Shown: positions 7,457 to 15,594 of the stretch, piece after piece
Layout of the letters: every line of letters begins with the position of its first letter
How positions within the stretch are numbered: position 1 is the stretch's first letter
Assembly: GCF_003073175.1 (NCBI RefSeq)
Contig: NZ_QBBX01000001.1
Span: 288,647-352,646, forward strand
Length of the DNA: 64,000 nucleotides
Direction of reading: 5' to 3'
Origin: Peribacillus acanthi
Lineage (GTDB): Bacteria; Bacillota; Bacilli; Bacillales; DSM-1321
Program-made: the position numbers and the translations under genes
Notes under the pieces: generated by a model
Told to the model about the DNA's origin: nothing
What the model saw: only the letters and a program-made list of their open reading frames with translations
The model's database searches: none

Positions 7457-8872
7457 GTGAACCCACAATCTACTGTTCTTCAAAAGAATCCTCTTAAGGA
7501 GGACTACTCCTACTCAGTAGAACTACAAGAATTTCTATTCGGCAAACAACTACTCCTAGATGAAATCCCTTATCCCCAAGAATTACTCGATGAACATTTC
7601 AAACATGGTTATATCGGTTACTTCCAAGGTGTGAATGAACATTATTGCACTCGCTGTGGCAACCAAGACAAATCTCTCTTTTATCAATTTCCTTGTGCTC
7701 GATGTGGCCAAGACTGTACATACTGTCGGAAGTGTATCATGATGGGGCGAGTGCAGGAGTGTAGTAAGCTCTATACATGGACAGGTCCGGAGTTAATTTT
7801 CCAAAGACAACCGGATCCCTTAGATTGGGAAGGGACACTATCAAATCCTCAAAGCATAGCTTCACAACAAGTAGTCGAAGCAGTACACAATCTTATAACC
7901 CTACTAGTTTGGGCAGTTTGCGGTGCTGGTAAAACAGAGGTATTATTCCAGGGCATTGCATTAGCTCTTTCACAAGGAAAAAGAGTTTGCATCACCACTC
8001 CTCGAACGGATGTAATCCTTGAATTAGCCCCGCGTTTACGAAATGCCTTTCCCGAAACTTCTATTGCCGTCTTGTATGGTGGTAGTGAAGAAAAACACAT
8101 CCACGCTCAACTTATACTCTCCACCACCCACCAATTACTCCGATTCTATCAAGCGTTTGATCTCACTATCATAGATGAAGTAGATGCTTTTCCGTATACT
8201 GCAGACGAGTCTCTTCAATTCGCAGTCGAAAAAGCTAGAAAACCTCAATCCACTCACATTCTACTAACAGCAACTCCTTCCATACAGTTACAAAAACAAG
8301 CAAAAACTAGGAAACTCCCTTATGTCATGATTCCAGCTCGATTTCATCGGAAACCGATTCCTGTTCCAAAATTAAAATGGTGTGGAAACTGGAAAAAGTC
8401 GATTGAAGAAAATATCATTCCAGAACAACTGTGGTGTTGGGTGAAGCGTAGAGTCGAGTATCTGACCCCATATTTAGTATTTTTTCCGAATATCGAAGTA
8501 ATGGAAAAAGCACTTCCTATCCTACAAAAATTAGATCCGCAACTACAATCTGTTCACGCGGAAGATCCACTCCGTAAAGAAAAAGTACAAAGTCTCCGAG
8601 ATGACCAGAGGCTCGGACTTCTCACCACTACTATTTTAGAAAGAGGGGTCACAATTCCACGTTTAGAAGTCGCAGTTCTTGGAGCAGAGGAATCCATTTT
8701 TACCGAAAGTGCCCTTGTCCAAATCGCAGGTCGTGTTGGTCGGAAAGCAGATTTTCCAACAGGCGATATTACCTTTTTTCATTATGGACGTACATACGAG
8801 ATGGAAGGTGCGGTTTATCATATTGAAAAAATGAACCGAGAAGCGAAGAAAAGAGGGCTACTTGATGGGTAA
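7457..8872 (+). CDS. comFA: ComFA, DNA-uptake helicase
   Basis: This 471-residue DEAD-type ATPase helps pull single-stranded DNA into competent cells. An N-terminal four-cysteine zinc module (CTRCG...CARCGQDC...CRKC, about 60-100) precedes motor motifs: Walker A CGAGKTE, Walker B IIDEVDAF, motif III TATPS, and C-terminal VQIAGRVGRK. Length is close to B. subtilis ComFA. The first conventional in-frame start is GTG 7457, but it lacks a nearby ribosome binding site; AGGTGA at 7424-7429 is placed for an in-frame ATT at 7436. Its end overlaps comFC. Confidence 0.93.
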   Translation: MNPQSTVLQKNPLKEDYSYSVELQEFLFGKQLLLDEIPYPQELLDEHFKHGYIGYFQGVNEHYCTRCGNQDKSLFYQFPCARCGQDCTYCRKCIMMGRVQECSKLYTWTGPELIFQRQPDPLDWEGTLSNPQSIASQQVVEAVHNLITLLVWAVCGAGKTEVLFQGIALALSQGKRVCITTPRTDVILELAPRLRNAFPETSIAVLYGGSEEKHIHAQLILSTTHQLLRFYQAFDLTIIDEVDAFPYTADESLQFAVEKARKPQSTHILLTATPSIQLQKQAKTRKLPYVMIPARFHRKPIPVPKLKWCGNWKKSIEENIIPEQLWCWVKRRVEYLTPYLVFFPNIEVMEKALPILQKLDPQLQSVHAEDPLRKEKVQSLRDDQRLGLLTTTILERGVTIPRLEVAVLGAEESIFTESALVQIAGRVGRKADFPTGDITFFHYGRTYEMEGAVYHIEKMNREAKKRGLLDG

Positions 8873-9542
8873 ATGCTATGTTTGTTTTGAACCAGTTGTT
8901 GCTGCAGTTACTTGGGAAACATTCCTGTTTCAAAGACAAAAACATGTACTTTGTGAGGAGTGTTCTTCTAAATTTGTGAAACTGACGGGAGACTTATGTG
9001 AAAAATGTCATCGACAAAACAAGGAGCCCATTTGCCCGGACTGTACAAAGTGGGAAAGCTCACCAGAGTGGCAAGGTGTATTAGAAAAGAATGTTTCACT
9101 ATTTTTATATAATGATTTTTTGAGAGATTTGATTGCTCGTTTTAAATATCGTGGTGATTATGCTTTAGCTGAAGTATTCGCACTAGAACTTGATGAAAAA
9201 TTCCAAACACTGTCATTTGATGTGGTAACTACTATTCCATTAAGTGGAGATCGCTTGTATGAGCGAGGCTTCAATCAAGGGGAGGCTTTATCATTAGCTG
9301 CAGGTATAGAGCCTATTAACCTGTTATCAAGAACTCATTCTGAAAAACAGTCGAAGAAGACTAGAAGAGAACGGTTGCACATGGAAGAAATCTTCTCGTT
9401 TATCGGAACCACTGATATTCAAAATAAAACAATCCTCATCATCGACGACATCTACACTACCGGAGCAACCATTCGCCATGCTGCAAAAATCCTCAAAGTA
9501 GCAGGGGCTTCAAAAGTCTCTTCCATCACAATCGCTAGATAA
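8865..9542 (+). CDS. comFC: ComFC, phosphoribosyltransferase-like competence protein
   Basis: The 225-residue protein begins at ATG 8865, overlapping the comFA stop by eight bases; a TTG one codon earlier is the alternative. Four CxxC pairs at the N-terminus (CYVC, CEEC, CEKC, CPDC) form zinc fingers, and the C-terminal half is a type I phosphoribosyltransferase fold with IIDDIYTTGAT. ComFC is needed for transformation and is thought to interact with ComFA at the uptake machinery. In B. subtilis comFB lies between comFA and comFC; it is absent here. Confidence 0.93.
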   Translation: MGKCYVCFEPVVAAVTWETFLFQRQKHVLCEECSSKFVKLTGDLCEKCHRQNKEPICPDCTKWESSPEWQGVLEKNVSLFLYNDFLRDLIARFKYRGDYALAEVFALELDEKFQTLSFDVVTTIPLSGDRLYERGFNQGEALSLAAGIEPINLLSRTHSEKQSKKTRRERLHMEEIFSFIGTTDIQNKTILIIDDIYTTGATIRHAAKILKVAGASKVSSITIAR

Positions 9543-9627
9543 GTCAGAAAAATTTCATCATACATTCCTTTAATCGTGATATATAATGAATATACTAGAA
9601 AATTAGTTTCAACTTGGAGGGAACGGG

Positions 9628-10044
9628 ATGGCTGAGTTAGCGAACTGCCCTAAATGTGATTCGATATTTTTGAAATCGGCTTTTCGAGATGTGTGTGAGG
9701 CTTGTTTCAAAGAAGAAGAGAAATTATTTGAAAAAGTTTACAACTTTATTCGTAAAAAAGAAAATCGTACAGCTACGATGATGCAAGTAGTGGAAGGGAC
9801 AGGAGTAACTGAAGACCTGATTGTAAAATTTATAAAAGCTGGTAGATTGAAGTTAGCACAATTTCCGAATTTAGGATACTCTTGTGAAAAGTGTGGTACA
9901 ACCATACGAGATGGTAAACTTTGTGGAGCCTGTGCAACACAATTAAAATCTCAACTCTCTACATTTGAAAAAGAAGAATTGAGAAAAAGAGATATCCAAG
10001 AACGAAATCTTAAAGCTACCTATTATACAAAAGGAAATAAGTAA
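9628..10044 (+). CDS. yvyF: YvyF, flagellar operon zinc-ribbon protein
   Basis: The 138-residue protein has two zinc-binding CxxC modules, one at the N-terminus (CPKC...CEAC) and one near residue 91 (CEKCG...CGAC), flanking a helical part with a MerR/MarR-like ITEDLIVKFIKAGRL-type helix. It matches the flagellar operon protein family TIGR03826. The start ATG 9628 follows TTGGAGGGAACGGG. A hairpin terminator separates it from flgM, which has its own sigma-D promoter, although readthrough is likely. Role is unknown; in B. subtilis it has the same position between comFC and flgM. Confidence 0.85.
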   Translation: MAELANCPKCDSIFLKSAFRDVCEACFKEEEKLFEKVYNFIRKKENRTATMMQVVEGTGVTEDLIVKFIKAGRLKLAQFPNLGYSCEKCGTTIRDGKLCGACATQLKSQLSTFEKEELRKRDIQERNLKATYYTKGNK

Positions 10045-10075
10045 ACTGCTTGGCATCCGCTAGGCAGTTTTTTCT
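10043..10075 (+). terminator. Terminator after yvyF
   Basis: AACTGC...GCAGTT stem with GC-rich apex immediately after the yvyF stop, followed by TTTTTTCTTT. Confidence 0.75.
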
Positions 10076-10214
10076 TTGCTATCGACATGGTGGCCAATTA
10101 TGAGTGCAATTAGAGAATATACAACTGTGAGGATTGACGATAGCCTAGTTATTTAAAACCGACAAAATTTTCAGGAGATGAATATTTTGTCAATTAAAAA
10201 TTTACGTTAAATCA

Positions 10215-10241
10215 TAAAATTTTTTAACAAATAGTCGATAA
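10215..10241 (+). promoter_or_regulatory. Sigma-D promoter of the flgM operon
   Basis: TAAA (10215-10218), a 15-base spacer and GTCGATAA (10234-10241) match the flagellar sigma-D consensus TAAA-N15-GCCGATAT. It lies about 45 bases before the flgM start, as expected for the late class operon. Confidence 0.7.
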
Positions 10242-10285
10242 TAGAGATAAGAATGTGTATCGGAATAGGAAAGCGAGGAATTTCT

Positions 10286-10552
10286 GTGAAAATTAATAAT
10301 TTTGGTCCTTCTGGGGTGAACCCGTACAGAAAGAACCTTCAAAAGATGGAAGGAAGCAGTAAGACTGGATACACGAAAGCTGACAAGCTTGAAATTTCTT
10401 CGACCGCTAAAGAAATGCAGCATATGTCGCAAATTCCAGCTCAACGTCAAGCGAAGGTGGATGAACTTAAACTTCAAGTAGAAAATGGAACCTATAAATT
10501 AAACGCTAAAGAGACTGCGAAAAGCATACTCGATTTCTTTTCTAAAAACTAA
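10286..10552 (+). CDS. flgM: FlgM, anti-sigma-D factor
   Basis: FlgM binds and inhibits the flagellar sigma factor until the hook-basal body is complete. The 88-residue protein begins at GTG 10286 behind AGCGAGGAA, giving KINNFGPSGVNPYRK, the typical FlgM head; a longer ORF upstream has no ribosome site. The C-terminal half holds DKLEISSTAKEMQ and a helix ending KSILDFFSKN, the sigma-binding region. Length equals that of B. subtilis FlgM. flgN follows after 14 bases. Confidence 0.93.
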   Translation: MKINNFGPSGVNPYRKNLQKMEGSSKTGYTKADKLEISSTAKEMQHMSQIPAQRQAKVDELKLQVENGTYKLNAKETAKSILDFFSKN

Positions 10553-10566
10553 GGAGGGGCACATTC

Positions 10567-11064
10567 ATGTCTACCGAAAGAATCATCAATGCGATGGGGA
10601 AATTAATCAAACTTCATAGAAGCCTAAATGATCTGGCTAAACAAAAAACCGACATCGTCAAAGCGGGAGATATGGAAGCCCTCAATCGGCTTATTCAAGA
10701 TGAGCAGAAGCATGTGAGAGCCATCGAAACGGTGGAAAAAGAGCGAGCGGAAGCAACGAGAGTGTTGTTGAGTGCTAATGGACAACATAGCAGCGAGCCA
10801 AGCCTCTCAAATTGCCTTCCATTCATAGATGAAACAGAGAGACTTCAAATTGAAGAATTGAGAAATCAACTATTAGTCGAGATTAGCAGTTTAAAAGACC
10901 GGAACGAGTTAAATCAACAGCTAATCTATCAATCTCTTCAATTTGTGAATGTGACGCTGGACATGCTTAGACCGCAGCCAGCACAGAACTTAAATTATGA
11001 CCGATCTCAACAAACGATAGCCGCATCGAATGGATTGAAAGGTTCCTTCGATTCCAAGGCATAA
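10567..11064 (+). CDS. flgN: FlgN-like chaperone for FlgK and FlgL
   Basis: The 165-residue, largely helical protein (MSTERIINAMGKLIKLHRSL...) matches the FlgN family, called YvyG in B. subtilis. FlgN keeps the hook-filament junction proteins FlgK and FlgL soluble and delivers them to the flagellar export gate. The ORF follows AAGGAGGGGC and is directly upstream of flgK, its expected client. Coiled-coil heptads are visible across residues 5-60 and 90-130. Confidence 0.87.
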   Translation: MSTERIINAMGKLIKLHRSLNDLAKQKTDIVKAGDMEALNRLIQDEQKHVRAIETVEKERAEATRVLLSANGQHSSEPSLSNCLPFIDETERLQIEELRNQLLVEISSLKDRNELNQQLIYQSLQFVNVTLDMLRPQPAQNLNYDRSQQTIAASNGLKGSFDSKA

Positions 11065-11093
11065 GCAAGACTACTAGAAACGGAGGAATACTA

Positions 11094-13259
11094 ATGCGAT
11101 CTACATTCATGGGGCTTGAAACAGCACGACGTGGGATGTTTACCCAACAAAGTGCTTTACATACAACTGGACATAATATCTCTAATGCCAATACACCTGG
11201 GTATACTCGTCAGAGAATCAATTTTGCACAAACAGAACCTTATCCAGGTGCTTCGTTAAATCGCCCACAAATTCCTGGTCAATTTGGTACTGGAGTAAAA
11301 GCAGAGAGCGTCCAACGAATTAGAGAAGGTTTTCTTGATATTCAATATCGTGGTGAAAATAACAAGCTAGGATATTGGGAAACGAGAGCGGAATCGTATA
11401 AAAAAATGGAAGAAATCATGAATGAACCGTCTGATTCTGGACTTGCTCAATCTATGGATATGTTTTGGCAGGCATTGCAGGATTTAGCGGTTAATCCTTC
11501 TAATCCTGGAGCAAGGTCAGTAGTCCGTCAACGTGGGGTTGCGGTAGCTGAAACGTTCAATTATCTTTCATCCTCATTGACAGCCATTAAACAGGATATT
11601 AAAAATGAAACATTAGTAACGGAAAAAGAAATCAATTCTCTTGCTGAACAGATCAATAAGATAAACGGACAGATTGCGGATGTTGAACCGCACGGATATT
11701 TGCCTAATGATTTGTACGACGAGCGAGATCGATTAATTGATCAACTTTCTAGCTTAGTAAATATTAAAGTAGACTACCGTCCTAGTGGTGGGAATTCTTC
11801 AGCAATAGCAGAAGGAAAAGCCTTCATCTCCATAATGAGTGAAGCAGGGGCGCCGCTTGGAATTCTAGTAGGAGCTGGTGGTTCTAACACGCTGGAAGTA
11901 AAATATGATGGTCTCGATGGTTCAGTTAACGAAATTAAGCTTGGAACGGGATCGATTGATATCAATGCCTTTGATTCGAAAGGCAAATTGAAAGCATTAA
12001 TTGAGTCTCATGGTTATCAAACAGTTGATGCCTCTAACAATAAGATTGTAAAAGGTATTTATTCATCCATGTTGACAGAATTAGATAACATGGCATATAC
12101 GTTTGCAACAGAATTTAATAAGGTGCACGAAAATGGACTTAGCCCTAATGAAATCAAAAACGGAGACTTAGACATTTCCTTTTTTGCAGATATTCGCACT
12201 AATCCGCCAGCACCTGTTGCTCCAAAAGCTGATATTGTGTTTGTTGTAGATAATACGGGAAGTATGAGCTCAATTCAACAAGAAGTCGCTAACAATATTT
12301 CCGATTTTGTCAACGTGCTTTCTAGTAAAGGAATTAATGATTACCGAATCGGGGTTGTCTCTTATTATGATTCCACGATTAATGAAGTCGATTTTTCAGG
12401 AAGCCAATGGACAACAGATGCCACTGCGGTAAAAAATGCATTGAGCGCTCTTACTAACGCTGGTGGTACCGAGAATTTGATGGGTACGGTCGATCAAGTC
12501 ATTCAAAATTATTCATTTAGGCCTAATGAAGGCGGAGCTAATTTTAAGCATGTTGTATTTGTAACGAATGAAGGAATCGATGATAAGGCTTTACAAACTG
12601 ATATCATGCAAAAATTACAGCAAAATGGGATTCAGACACATGGTGTAGTGGATGCTTCACATAGTGATATCAATGAGTTGAACAATCTAATTTCATCGAC
12701 AAATGGCTCGAGTATCAATTTAAATGACACTAGTTGGGGAAGTAAATTAACTTCTATTATTGGGAATAAGATAGGGAATGCTGCTTCAGTAGGCGCTTCA
12801 ATTCCAGGTGAAAAGAAAGGCTTTGCCGGTCGAATTCAAGTGTCTGCTGAAATAATGAACAGCTTAGATAATATTGCTCATACTACTATGCCTGCAAGTG
12901 GTAACCCATCAGATGCCACTCTTGGAGATGCTTCAAATATTTTAGCATTGGCTGATGTAATCAATAAACCGTTCAACTATGGAAACGATATGAATTCTAA
13001 CTTCCGTAACTACTATGAAGTTATTGTTGGTGGGATGGCAGTTGATTCACAGGAATCGGTTCGACTTTCTGGAAACAGCGGCGCACTTCGTCAAGCGGTT
13101 GAAGAAAGAAGAATGTCAGTAAGTTCAGTATCACTTGATGAAGAAATGACAAACATGATTCAGTTCCAACATGCTTACAATGCATCAGCACGGATGATTA
13201 CACTACAAGATGAGATGCTAGATAAAATTATTAATGGTATGGGAACAGTCGGAAGGTAA
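11094..13259 (+). CDS. flgK: FlgK, hook-filament junction protein with inserted von Willebrand A domain
   Basis: FlgK forms the first junction between hook and filament. The N-terminus (FMGLETARRGMFTQQSALHT, then HNISNANTPGYTRQR) and C-terminus (EEMTNMIQFQHAYNASARMI) are canonical D0/D1 helices. The protein has 721 residues against about 500 in B. subtilis. The extra length is a von Willebrand A domain at about residues 379-562: strand ADIVFVVDNTGSMSS with MIDAS residues D386-x-T388-G-S390-x-S392, threonine T459 in NAGGTENL, and VFVTNEG where the usual third aspartate is N492. A proline-rich joint (NPPAPVAPK) leads into it. The flanks resume FlgK sequence, so this is an in-frame insertion into the surface-exposed part. 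An adhesive role is inferred. Confidence 0.94.
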   Translation: MRSTFMGLETARRGMFTQQSALHTTGHNISNANTPGYTRQRINFAQTEPYPGASLNRPQIPGQFGTGVKAESVQRIREGFLDIQYRGENNKLGYWETRAESYKKMEEIMNEPSDSGLAQSMDMFWQALQDLAVNPSNPGARSVVRQRGVAVAETFNYLSSSLTAIKQDIKNETLVTEKEINSLAEQINKINGQIADVEPHGYLPNDLYDERDRLIDQLSSLVNIKVDYRPSGGNSSAIAEGKAFISIMSEAGAPLGILVGAGGSNTLEVKYDGLDGSVNEIKLGTGSIDINAFDSKGKLKALIESHGYQTVDASNNKIVKGIYSSMLTELDNMAYTFATEFNKVHENGLSPNEIKNGDLDISFFADIRTNPPAPVAPKADIVFVVDNTGSMSSIQQEVANNISDFVNVLSSKGINDYRIGVVSYYDSTINEVDFSGSQWTTDATAVKNALSALTNAGGTENLMGTVDQVIQNYSFRPNEGGANFKHVVFVTNEGIDDKALQTDIMQKLQQNGIQTHGVVDASHSDINELNNLISSTNGSSINLNDTSWGSKLTSIIGNKIGNAASVGASIPGEKKGFAGRIQVSAEIMNSLDNIAHTTMPASGNPSDATLGDASNILALADVINKPFNYGNDMNSNFRNYYEVIVGGMAVDSQESVRLSGNSGALRQAVEERRMSVSSVSLDEEMTNMIQFQHAYNASARMITLQDEMLDKIINGMGTVGR

Positions 13260-13270
13260 GGTGAAATGAA

Positions 13271-14158
13271 ATGCGCGTAACCCAAAGTATGCTATCCTCA
13301 AATTCATTACGTCAATTAAGTAAAAGTTATGACCGATTAGGAGTGTACCAAGATCAGCTCTCCACCGGAAAAAAAATTACGAAACCTTCTGATGATCCTG
13401 TTGTTGCAATGAAGGGTATGACGTACCGTACGAATCTACGTGAAGTTGAACAATATAAAAGAAACTTATCTGAAGTTTATCTCTGGATGGACAATTCAGA
13501 AGCTGGCATGGAGCAAGCGAATACTGCCATTCAACGAATTCGCGAATTAGTTGTACAAGGTAAGAATGGTACAAACTCCCCTGAAGATCAACAAGCAATC
13601 GCTCGTGAAGTCGAACAGTTGAAGAAGGATCTTGTTGCGGTTGCAAATACAAAGGTTGCAGGAAGGTATATATACAATGGTACGGATATTTCCTCACCAC
13701 CTGTAACAGATAATGTTTCAGGTAGTGCACCAGTTGCAACTACAAATACAGATGATTACTTTGTTGAAATATCACGTGGAATTAAGTTAAAGGCAAATGT
13801 AAATCCGGATAATGTTTTCAGTCAGAAACTTTTTGATACGGTACAAGGGATTCAAGAAAGTTTGGATGGTGAACCTGGTGCTGGTAGTCTAGATACATTA
13901 CTTGGGGATTTGGATGATATTTCTGAAAACTTTTCTGCAGAACGGTCAGAGTTAGGTGCACGATATAACCGACTAGAAATGATAGAGTCACGAATAGATA
14001 CACAGGAAGTTATGTCGAATCGTATTTTAAGTGATAATGAAGACGCTGATATCGAACGAGTAATCACTGATTTGAAAGTTCAGGAAAGCGTTCATCGTGC
14101 TGCTTTGAGTGTTGGGGCACGTATTATTCAATCAACATTAATGGATTTCTTACGATAA
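13271..14158 (+). CDS. flgL: FlgL, hook-filament junction protein
   Basis: The 295-residue protein is the second junction protein, linking FlgK to flagellin. The N-terminus RVTQSMLSSNSLRQLSKSYDRLG with STGKKITKPSDDP and the C-terminus VHRAALSVGARIIQSTLMDFLR are the flagellin-like helices that pack in the filament core. It starts 11 bases after flgK and ends at a strong terminator, so flgM-flgN-flgK-flgL form one sigma-D operon. Length is normal. Confidence 0.95.
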   Translation: MRVTQSMLSSNSLRQLSKSYDRLGVYQDQLSTGKKITKPSDDPVVAMKGMTYRTNLREVEQYKRNLSEVYLWMDNSEAGMEQANTAIQRIRELVVQGKNGTNSPEDQQAIAREVEQLKKDLVAVANTKVAGRYIYNGTDISSPPVTDNVSGSAPVATTNTDDYFVEISRGIKLKANVNPDNVFSQKLFDTVQGIQESLDGEPGAGSLDTLLGDLDDISENFSAERSELGARYNRLEMIESRIDTQEVMSNRILSDNEDADIERVITDLKVQESVHRAALSVGARIIQSTLMDFLR

Positions 14159-14167
14159 TTGAATGTG

Positions 14168-14199
14168 AAAAAGCTATTCAGATTTTGAATAGCTTTTTT
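14168..14199 (+). terminator. Terminator after flgL
   Basis: AAAGCTATTCA and TGAATAGCTTT form a perfect 11-bp stem followed by a T run. Any yviE start before 14200 would be inside this hairpin. Confidence 0.85.
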
Positions 14200-14219
14200 T
14201 GCAAGAAAGGGTGTTTACA

Positions 14220-14774
14220 CTGGATATTCCAAAATTAAGAGTCTCCACAACACCAGCAAAAATGTCTATTTCGACAACGAAGGCAGTTCTAGAGATACAA
14301 CAACCACCTTCAGATATAAGTTTGGAACAGCCCAAAGCTGAGGTTCAAATTGAAACGGATATAGGGAAACTCAGTATTGACCAGACAGAAGCTTGGGCAG
14401 ATATGGATTTGAAGAGCTTTTTCCGTCGCGGTGATGAATTTGCTCAGCAGGGATATCAGGATTGGTTAGCAGGTATCGAAAGAAATGTCCAAGATGGGGA
14501 CGAGCTAATGAAAATTGAAAATGGATTTCAAGCAATTGCTGGCCAGGCTGAAAGAAATTCTGTTTCCCCCATATATGACTTTAATATCGGATGGATTCCA
14601 AAGGCAGGGAGTGTAAAGATGTCTTATGAGCCAGGCAAGGTTAATATAGATGTGAAACCACAAAAGCCAAGAGTAAATATTAAAGCTAATCTACCAATCA
14701 TTAACTTTACACCTGGTAAGGTGAACATTGATGTAAAGCAATATTCTTCGATAAAAATCGATTTCCAATCTTAA
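14220..14774 (+). CDS. yviE: YviE/DUF6470 flagellar-locus protein
   Basis: The protein (about 184 residues) has repeated beta-rich segments of the form PGKVNIDVKP and VNIKANLPI near its C-terminus and matches YviE of the B. subtilis flgL-fliW interval. No ATG is available. An in-frame TTG at 14199 lies in the flgL terminator, a GTG lies at 14211, and a CTG at 14220 is best spaced from AGAAAGGGTG (14204-14213), giving LDIPKLRVST. I favour 14220 or 14211. Function is unknown. fliW follows after 24 bases. Confidence 0.75.
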   Translation: MDIPKLRVSTTPAKMSISTTKAVLEIQQPPSDISLEQPKAEVQIETDIGKLSIDQTEAWADMDLKSFFRRGDEFAQQGYQDWLAGIERNVQDGDELMKIENGFQAIAGQAERNSVSPIYDFNIGWIPKAGSVKMSYEPGKVNIDVKPQKPRVNIKANLPIINFTPGKVNIDVKQYSSIKIDFQS

Positions 14775-14798
14775 TCATTACAATAAGGAGTCAATAAT

Positions 14799-15236
14799 AT
14801 GAAGATTAATACTAAGTACCATGAAACAATTGAAATTGATGAAAATTTGGTCATCCATTTTGATAATGGAATTCCCGGATTACCTGAATACAAGAGATTT
14901 GTATTATTGCCTCTATCTGATGATGGAGTTTATCAAGTACTACAGTCTCTTGATAACCAGGAGATTGGGTTCGTGGTAGTCAACCCATTCTTTGTAAAAC
15001 CAGATTATGATATAACACTAGACGACAAAACGGTTCAACAACTAGAAATTGAAAATGAGATAGATGTAAATTTAGTTTCTATTATTACTCTCAGAGATCC
15101 TTTTAATAACTCGACATTAAATCTAGCAGCTCCAGTTGTGGTTAATATCACAAATAGAAAAGCAAAACAAGTCATTCTCCAAAATACTAATTATTCTATA
15201 AGGGAACCCCTACATGTTCTAGTAGAGAAGGGGTGA
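14799..15236 (+). CDS. fliW: FliW, flagellar assembly factor and CsrA antagonist
   Basis: FliW binds flagellin or CsrA, and so couples translation of hag to flagellin secretion. The 145-residue protein has the family signatures GIPGLPEYKRFVLLP, SLDNQEIGFVVVNPF and APVVVNITNRKAKQVILQN. It is followed after five bases by csrA, its partner, and then by hag, whose leader carries a CsrA hairpin. Confidence 0.96.
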   Translation: MKINTKYHETIEIDENLVIHFDNGIPGLPEYKRFVLLPLSDDGVYQVLQSLDNQEIGFVVVNPFFVKPDYDITLDDKTVQQLEIENEIDVNLVSIITLRDPFNNSTLNLAAPVVVNITNRKAKQVILQNTNYSIREPLHVLVEKG

Positions 15237-15241
15237 TATAA

Positions 15242-15463
15242 ATGTTAGTTTTAACAAGGAAAAAGGGTGAATCGATTCAGATAGGAGAAGGCGTTGAAGT
15301 AAAAATAGTTTCAATCCAAGGAGAACAAGTGAAAATTGGCATAGAAGCACCAGATCACTTAGAGATTTATCGAAAAGAAATTTGGGAGAAAATACTACAA
15401 GAAAACCAAGAAGCACTAGGTAAAAAGCAAGACTTAGTAGATTTATTGAAAAAACAGAAATAA
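15242..15463 (+). CDS. csrA: CsrA, translational regulator of flagellin
   Basis: The 73-residue RNA-binding protein starts [15 protein letters not shown] and carries the conserved VKIGIEAP segment with the key C-terminal residues for GGA binding. In Bacillales CsrA represses hag translation by covering its ribosome binding site and is titrated by FliW. The ribosome site of csrA, AGAAGGGGTGATATA, overlaps the fliW stop, so the two are translationally linked. Confidence 0.97.
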   Translation: MLVLTRKKGESIQIGEGVEVKIVSIQGEQVKIGIEAPDHLEIYRKEIWEKILQENQEALGKKQDLVDLLKKQK

Positions 15464-15478
15464 TAATAATAAATCTAC

Positions 15479-15505
15479 TAAATAATTAATGATTGAGTCC
15501 GATAT
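15479..15505 (+). promoter_or_regulatory. Sigma-D promoter of hag
   Basis: TAAA (15479-15482), 15-base spacer, TCCGATAT (15498-15505): an almost perfect sigma-D promoter, about 90 bases before the flagellin start. The same TAAA-N15-TCCGATAT arrangement precedes flaG at 21013. Confidence 0.88.
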
Positions 15506-15552
15506 TAAAAGTGTACAGGTTGAAAGGCGGCCGACTTTTAACCTAATTAATA

Positions 15553-15594
15553 GGTTTACATGGACGTAAACCTTACATTCAAGGAGGAAGTAAA
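15553..15594 (+). promoter_or_regulatory. CsrA-binding hairpin and second GGA site in the hag leader
   Basis: GGTTTAC (15553-15559) pairs with GTAAACC (15566-15572), exposing ATGGAC in the loop, the ideal context for CsrA (GGA at 15562-15564). A second GGA is in the ribosome site AAGGAGGAAG (15581-15590) just before ATG 15595. Two sites of this type allow one CsrA dimer to bridge and block translation, as known for B. subtilis hag. Confidence 0.85.

Noticed and set aside
12228-12779. vWA segment as a separate inserted gene or mobile element
   Set aside because: Frame is continuous with FlgK on both sides, with no stop, start, inverted repeats or target duplication.
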